From a virus, in the IMG/VR virus record IMGVR_UViG_3300044982_000008, positions 1-33,713 of that record: DNA of 33,713 bases; one strand, 5' to 3'. Numbering within the stretch: position 1 is the stretch's first letter; every line of letters starts with the position of its first letter. Both the position numbers and the translations under genes were made by a program. This document shows positions 31,431 through 33,713 of this stretch, in pieces. The notes below the pieces were generated by a model that was not told the DNA's origin, did no database searches, and was given only the letters and a program-made list of their open reading frames with translations.

Positions 31431-31661
31431 TCAATCACTCTTGCGAGGATTGCGACATTGAGCGCCGTAGATGTGTGAACGCTTTACGTGGTCGATCACG
31501 CAGAAGCCATCCTCATCCAGGTTGCCATCCCAGACGCATGGCGACAGGTCTATCTCATGGTTGGCACAACGAGCCATTCCGTAATCGAAATGACTAGCCT
31601 TTACCTCACACCAGTCGCGCCCATCTAGATGGGCGCACATCTCAACTATGGTCCCGTGCAT
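31431..31661 (-). CDS. small Cys/His-containing hypothetical protein (76 aa)
   Basis: The ATG at 31661 forms a TGATG overlap with the stop of the membrane-peptide gene. Cysteines and histidines are spread as MCAHLDG, WCEVKASH, RCANHEI and PCVWDG, then FCVIDHVKRSH and QCRN, which could hold one or two zinc ions. It resembles phage zinc-binding hypotheticals of HNH-like composition but lacks a clear HNH motif. It is the last gene of this minus-strand block, just before the hairpin. Confidence 0.6.
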   Translation of the reverse strand: MHGTIVEMCAHLDGRDWCEVKASHFDYGMARCANHEIDLSPCVWDGNLDEDGFCVIDHVKRSHIYGAQCRNPRKSD

Positions 31662-31825
31662 CAATCACTCTTATTGAGAGCCATGTAGATCATGAAGCAG
31701 CTGGCCTCAAGGATGAGACCATAGAGGAACATCAGGTTGTCGTGGCTGAGAATGCCGATGACCATCGTCAGGATATTGACGGCCATGCTCGCCAGCATGA
31801 GCAGCTTGGCAGTGTGGTTACTCAC
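31661..31825 (-). CDS. two-helix membrane peptide (54 aa)
   Basis: A GTG at 31825 overlaps the stop of the upstream gene (GTGA), and its stop overlaps the next ATG. It is a membrane peptide with two helices: LLMLASMAVNILTMVIGIL and LMFLYGLILEASCFMIYMAL, separated by SHDN. The topology is a hairpin with short hydrophilic ends. It could be an antiholin-like or superinfection-exclusion peptide. Nothing in the sequence decides this. Confidence 0.6.
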   Translation of the reverse strand: MSNHTAKLLMLASMAVNILTMVIGILSHDNLMFLYGLILEASCFMIYMALNKSD

Positions 31826-32373
31826 TTGGCCTTCTTGTAGTTGCGAAAATTGCCATCCCGATAGGCGACCTCGTTCAGCAGGGCAACAATGACGTCACCA
31901 TGACCGCGTGTCACATCTACCTGGGCGTACATCTTGCCATGACGACGGAACACGCAGGTGACCCTGTAGTGGTGCCCGCTGTAGTGGACCCACTCGTCGC
32001 CCTCCTCGAAGAAGGGTTCAACCTTGGTGTACCTCAGAGAGAGTCCATCGGGGGTTTCCATGGCCTCACCGATGGTGTCATATGCGGCATTCCAGGAGAT
32101 GAGGAAATTCTTCTCACCGACTGCCGTCACGGTGTATTCGATCTTTGTATCCTTGCCAACGTACTTGTCGCCAACCTTGGGCCCCTCAGGGGCCTGCACT
32201 TCCTCCACCAGGTCGTAGTATGTGTCAATGACGCAATCATTGAGTTCAGCGGTGTCGCCATCACGGTATCGAGCCCTGAAGATGCCATTCGAGTTCGGAT
32301 CGGCGAGAACTTCAAATCCCCAATCCGACCTCTCCCTGTCCTGGTACTTCTGGCCCTTCTTGATGCTAGTCAT
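31822..32373 (-). CDS. hypothetical protein with SH3-like pattern (183 aa)
   Basis: ATG at 32373, overlapping the upstream stop by 8 bases. The protein appears to hold three similar beta-rich units (RSDWGFEVLADPNSNGIFRA; KVGDKYVGKDTKIEYTVTAV; EEGDEWVHYSGHHYRVTCVF). Each starts with a charged turn before strands, like SH3 or KOW-type mini-barrels. It has a basic tail (NFRNYKKAK). No enzyme motif is seen. A DNA- or protein-binding role is plausible. Confidence 0.6.
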   Translation of the reverse strand: MTSIKKGQKYQDRERSDWGFEVLADPNSNGIFRARYRDGDTAELNDCVIDTYYDLVEEVQAPEGPKVGDKYVGKDTKIEYTVTAVGEKNFLISWNAAYDTIGEAMETPDGLSLRYTKVEPFFEEGDEWVHYSGHHYRVTCVFRRHGKMYAQVDVTRGHGDVIVALLNEVAYRDGNFRNYKKAK

Positions 32374-32566
32374 TACCAGCCATCCTTCGGATCAGAACTG
32401 AAGCCCTAAGGGATTCGTTCAAGATCGGCCCCCAGGTGTCCGTTATGAGCTTGCCAAATGGAGTCATCTTAGGCTGCTTAGCCAGGTTGACTCTGCCAGT
32501 GTTCTCATAATGGCCTTCGCAGTGCTCACAGTCGCACCAGGTCGTCTCGTAGACATAAAGGCCCAT
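32366..32566 (-). CDS. small protein with N-terminal Cys/His knuckle (66 aa)
   Basis: ATG at 32566 overlaps the upstream stop (TAATG). Residues 11-19 (CDCEHCEGH) hold three Cys and two His and could bind one zinc. The rest is charged and helical (FGKLITDTWGPILNESLRAS). Function unknown. Confidence 0.55.
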   Translation of the reverse strand: MGLYVYETTWCDCEHCEGHYENTGRVNLAKQPKMTPFGKLITDTWGPILNESLRASVLIRRMAGND

Positions 32567-33033
32567 TACCAGCCTCCCTTCTCTCTCCAGTGCTCAACGT
32601 TCTCGTCGTAGTTCACCCAAGTCCACTGGTCAAGCTCATCCTTGAGCCAGCCGTGATGCAGTGAGCAGCACGGCGTAGTCGGTTCAGGCTTCACCTTGTT
32701 CCAGGCTACTCGGGCGGATCCAATGGCTGGAGGCAGGATGGGCACAGCTCGCCATCGTCCATTTCCCCGGTGAGTGAGTGGATCATTTGAAAAGCGCTCA
32801 CCAATGCCAGCAGCCTGACGTTCAGTGTTGAATGGTCCACTGGCAAAGAGGTGATAGTCGGGGCAGTCTGGCCATTTGAGGTTGGCGACCACGACGAATC
32901 GCTTTGCATTCTCTCTCACCTCGTTCAGCGCTTCAATGAGCGCGTCAGCAGCCTCATCCTCGGAGTAGTCATCCCACTCCGGAGACTGCATCACTTTGAG
33001 CAGAGCCTTACGCTCTGCTGCTGGGATCGCCAT
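32566..33033 (-). CDS. hypothetical protein (155 aa)
   Basis: I use ATG at 33033 with AAGGAGA upstream. The frame is open upstream through two stem-loops, which argues against an earlier start. The N-terminal half has a helix (AADALIEALNEVRENAKRFV) and strand (VVVANLKWPDCPDYHLFASG). The C-terminal half has CCSLHHGW and many Trp. It resembles a phage protein of unknown function. No motif assigned. Confidence 0.6.
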   Translation of the reverse strand: MAIPAAERKALLKVMQSPEWDDYSEDEAADALIEALNEVRENAKRFVVVANLKWPDCPDYHLFASGPFNTERQAAGIGERFSNDPLTHRGNGRWRAVPILPPAIGSARVAWNKVKPEPTTPCCSLHHGWLKDELDQWTWVNYDENVEHWREKGGW

Positions 33034-33156
33034 AATTCTCCTTGACTGTCGATCCTTAGGCCAGTCCGGGAATCGGAGAGAGGGAGAGAGGCCCCTCCGA
33101 CTCAACCGGACTGACTTAGGGACCGACAGGCATAAGCCTGTCGATTCCATTTCACC
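33034..33156 (-). other. intergenic region with two stem-loops
   Basis: CGACAGGC (33124-33131) pairs with GCCTGTCG (33136-33143) around ATAA, a probable terminator for the upstream minus-strand gene. CAGTCCGG (33062-33069) pairs with CCGGACTG (33106-33113), with an inner TCGGAG (33073-33078)/CTCCGA (33095-33100) stem. The second may be a leader or attenuator of the 155-aa gene. Confidence 0.6.
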
Positions 33157-33534
33157 CTACAGTGAGTCTCCAAACCGCTCGATCAGGTCAGCGATCTGGT
33201 CGAAAGTGAGACCAGTTTCGTCGTTCAAGTCGGTCAGATATGGAGCGCGATTAGTATCGCTCTTGTTGGGCATTCCGGGCAGATCACCGAACTCGGTACC
33301 GATTCCAGCCCAGGTAAGAATAGGGCTCTGGGGCAGGTCATAGCTGCCATAGTAGCCGACGCGGCCAGAACTCTCGCTCAGGTGCTCACGCTCATACTGG
33401 TGATCATCCATGTACAGCTCACAGAGCACGCCGAAGCAGCAGAACCTGTTGTCCTCGTTCAGCGCCATCTTGCCCTGCTGGTACTGGCCGGAGCGTAGTG
33501 CCAGGACCCAACGGTCCTGGATGTCCTTGTTCAT
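33157..33534 (-). CDS. conserved-looking phage hypothetical protein (125 aa)
   Basis: ATG with GGGAGAG upstream. The protein opens DIQDRWVLALRSGQYQQGKM and has a folded Cys/Phe/Gly segment (NRFCCFGVLCELYMDD), an aromatic turn (GRVGYYGSYDLP) and a helix near the end (LTFDQIADLIERFGDSL). This layout is familiar from uncharacterised proteins in many phages and prophages. No function is known to me. Confidence 0.7.
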   Translation of the reverse strand: MNKDIQDRWVLALRSGQYQQGKMALNEDNRFCCFGVLCELYMDDHQYEREHLSESSGRVGYYGSYDLPQSPILTWAGIGTEFGDLPGMPNKSDTNRAPYLTDLNDETGLTFDQIADLIERFGDSL

Positions 33535-33552
33535 GTCTCTCTCCCTTGTTCT

Positions 33553-33568
33553 CTGACGAGCTCGTCAG
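33553..33568. promoter_or_regulatory. perfect 16-bp palindrome (operator candidate)
   Basis: CTGACGAGCTCGTCAG is self-complementary over its full length. It lies 19 bases before the ATG of the 125-aa gene on the minus strand. A dimeric repressor site is possible; a short CAGGT/ACCTG repeat follows. Confidence 0.5.
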
Positions 33569-33587
33569 CACAGGTACTCACCTGTGG

Positions 33588-33607
33588 ACGCGCCTCAATG
33601 GGCGCGT
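33588..33607. terminator. 7-bp GC hairpin
   Basis: ACGCGCC (33588-33594) pairs with GGCGCGT (33601-33607) around a 6-base loop. It lies 10 bases downstream of the partial minus-strand gene and may end its transcript. Confidence 0.5.
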
Positions 33608-33617
33608 TTCGCTCTGG

Positions 33618-33713
33618 TCAGTTGATCAGTGATTGGTGGGCTACGGCCATAATGGCTGCGATGTAAGTTGCGGCCTCATTGCCAGTCATCTTGTCGAAAC
33701 GGCCAAGCTGGCG
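33618..33713 (-). CDS. C-terminal fragment of a minus-strand gene
   Basis: The frame is open from the window edge to TGA at 33618-33620, giving about 31 residues (FDKMTGNEAATYIAAIMAVA and a short end). An in-frame ATG occurs at 33689, so the gene could also start inside the window with a 23-residue product, but this is less likely. It shows no motif. Confidence 0.55.
   Translation of the reverse strand, partial: RQLGRFDKMTGNEAATYIAAIMAVAHQSLIN

Overview
The window looks like part of the genome of a tailed, probably short-tailed (podovirus-like), phage of an actinobacterium. Nearly every base is coding. Genes are chained by ATGA, GTGA, TGATG or TAATG overlaps, GTG and TTG starts are common, and G+C looks moderate to high by eye. 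The host group is inferred from a WhiB-like iron-sulfur regulator gene and an apparently leaderless promoter. No ribosomal RNA, integrase, CRISPR array, terminase or DNA polymerase gene is visible, and both ends of the window cut through genes.

Late plus-strand block (1-21728). It opens with the 3' end of an unknown gene and three small genes. A 1711-residue putative internal or ejection protein follows, then four more virion-type proteins. One of these has an NlpC/P60 peptidase N-terminus and one a lytic-transglycosylase N-terminus, and the two share a paralogous C-terminal region. A 43-nt tRNA-like acceptor/T-arm minihelix separates this group from the scaffold-like gene and the major capsid gene. 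After a strong hairpin come decoration-type proteins, a fibre with an Ala/Thr/Asn coiled-coil stalk, a basic peptide, an eight-cysteine peptide, an adaptor-like protein, a second fibre-like protein, a nozzle-like protein and a lysis-type group (membrane/coiled-coil protein, peptidoglycan-binding-like protein, holin). A minus-strand HNH endonuclease gene has been inserted between the adaptor-like and fibre-like genes.

Replication/recombination block (minus strand, 29070 to 21734). Read in transcription order it holds a WhiB-like protein with extra zinc knuckles, a Cas4/RecB-like nuclease, several very small genes, two proteins that may be DNA-binding, a RecA/DnaB-like ATPase, small Cys-containing proteins, a PD-(D/E)XK nuclease, and a primase split into a CHC2 zinc-finger ORF and a Toprim ORF. 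A perfect 10-bp inverted repeat precedes the WhiB-like gene, and a near copy of most of it lies just before the Cas4-like gene.

Control region and short plus-strand operon (29071-31424). About 470 bp without a convincing gene carries several stem-loops, a possible three-way-junction RNA, a perfect TGTGA-N6-TCACA (CRP/GlxR-type) site and an extended -10 placed so that transcription would start at the ATG of a metallophosphoesterase gene. A sigma-factor-like gene and a basic coiled-coil gene follow, then a hairpin.

Final minus-strand block (33713 to 31431). This holds small phage genes of unknown function, including a 54-residue two-helix membrane peptide, with several stem-loops and a 16-bp palindrome between genes. 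A reasonable working model is that the WhiB-like and sigma-like proteins set early/late timing, the minus-strand block copies and processes DNA, and the long plus-strand block builds the virion and lyses the host.
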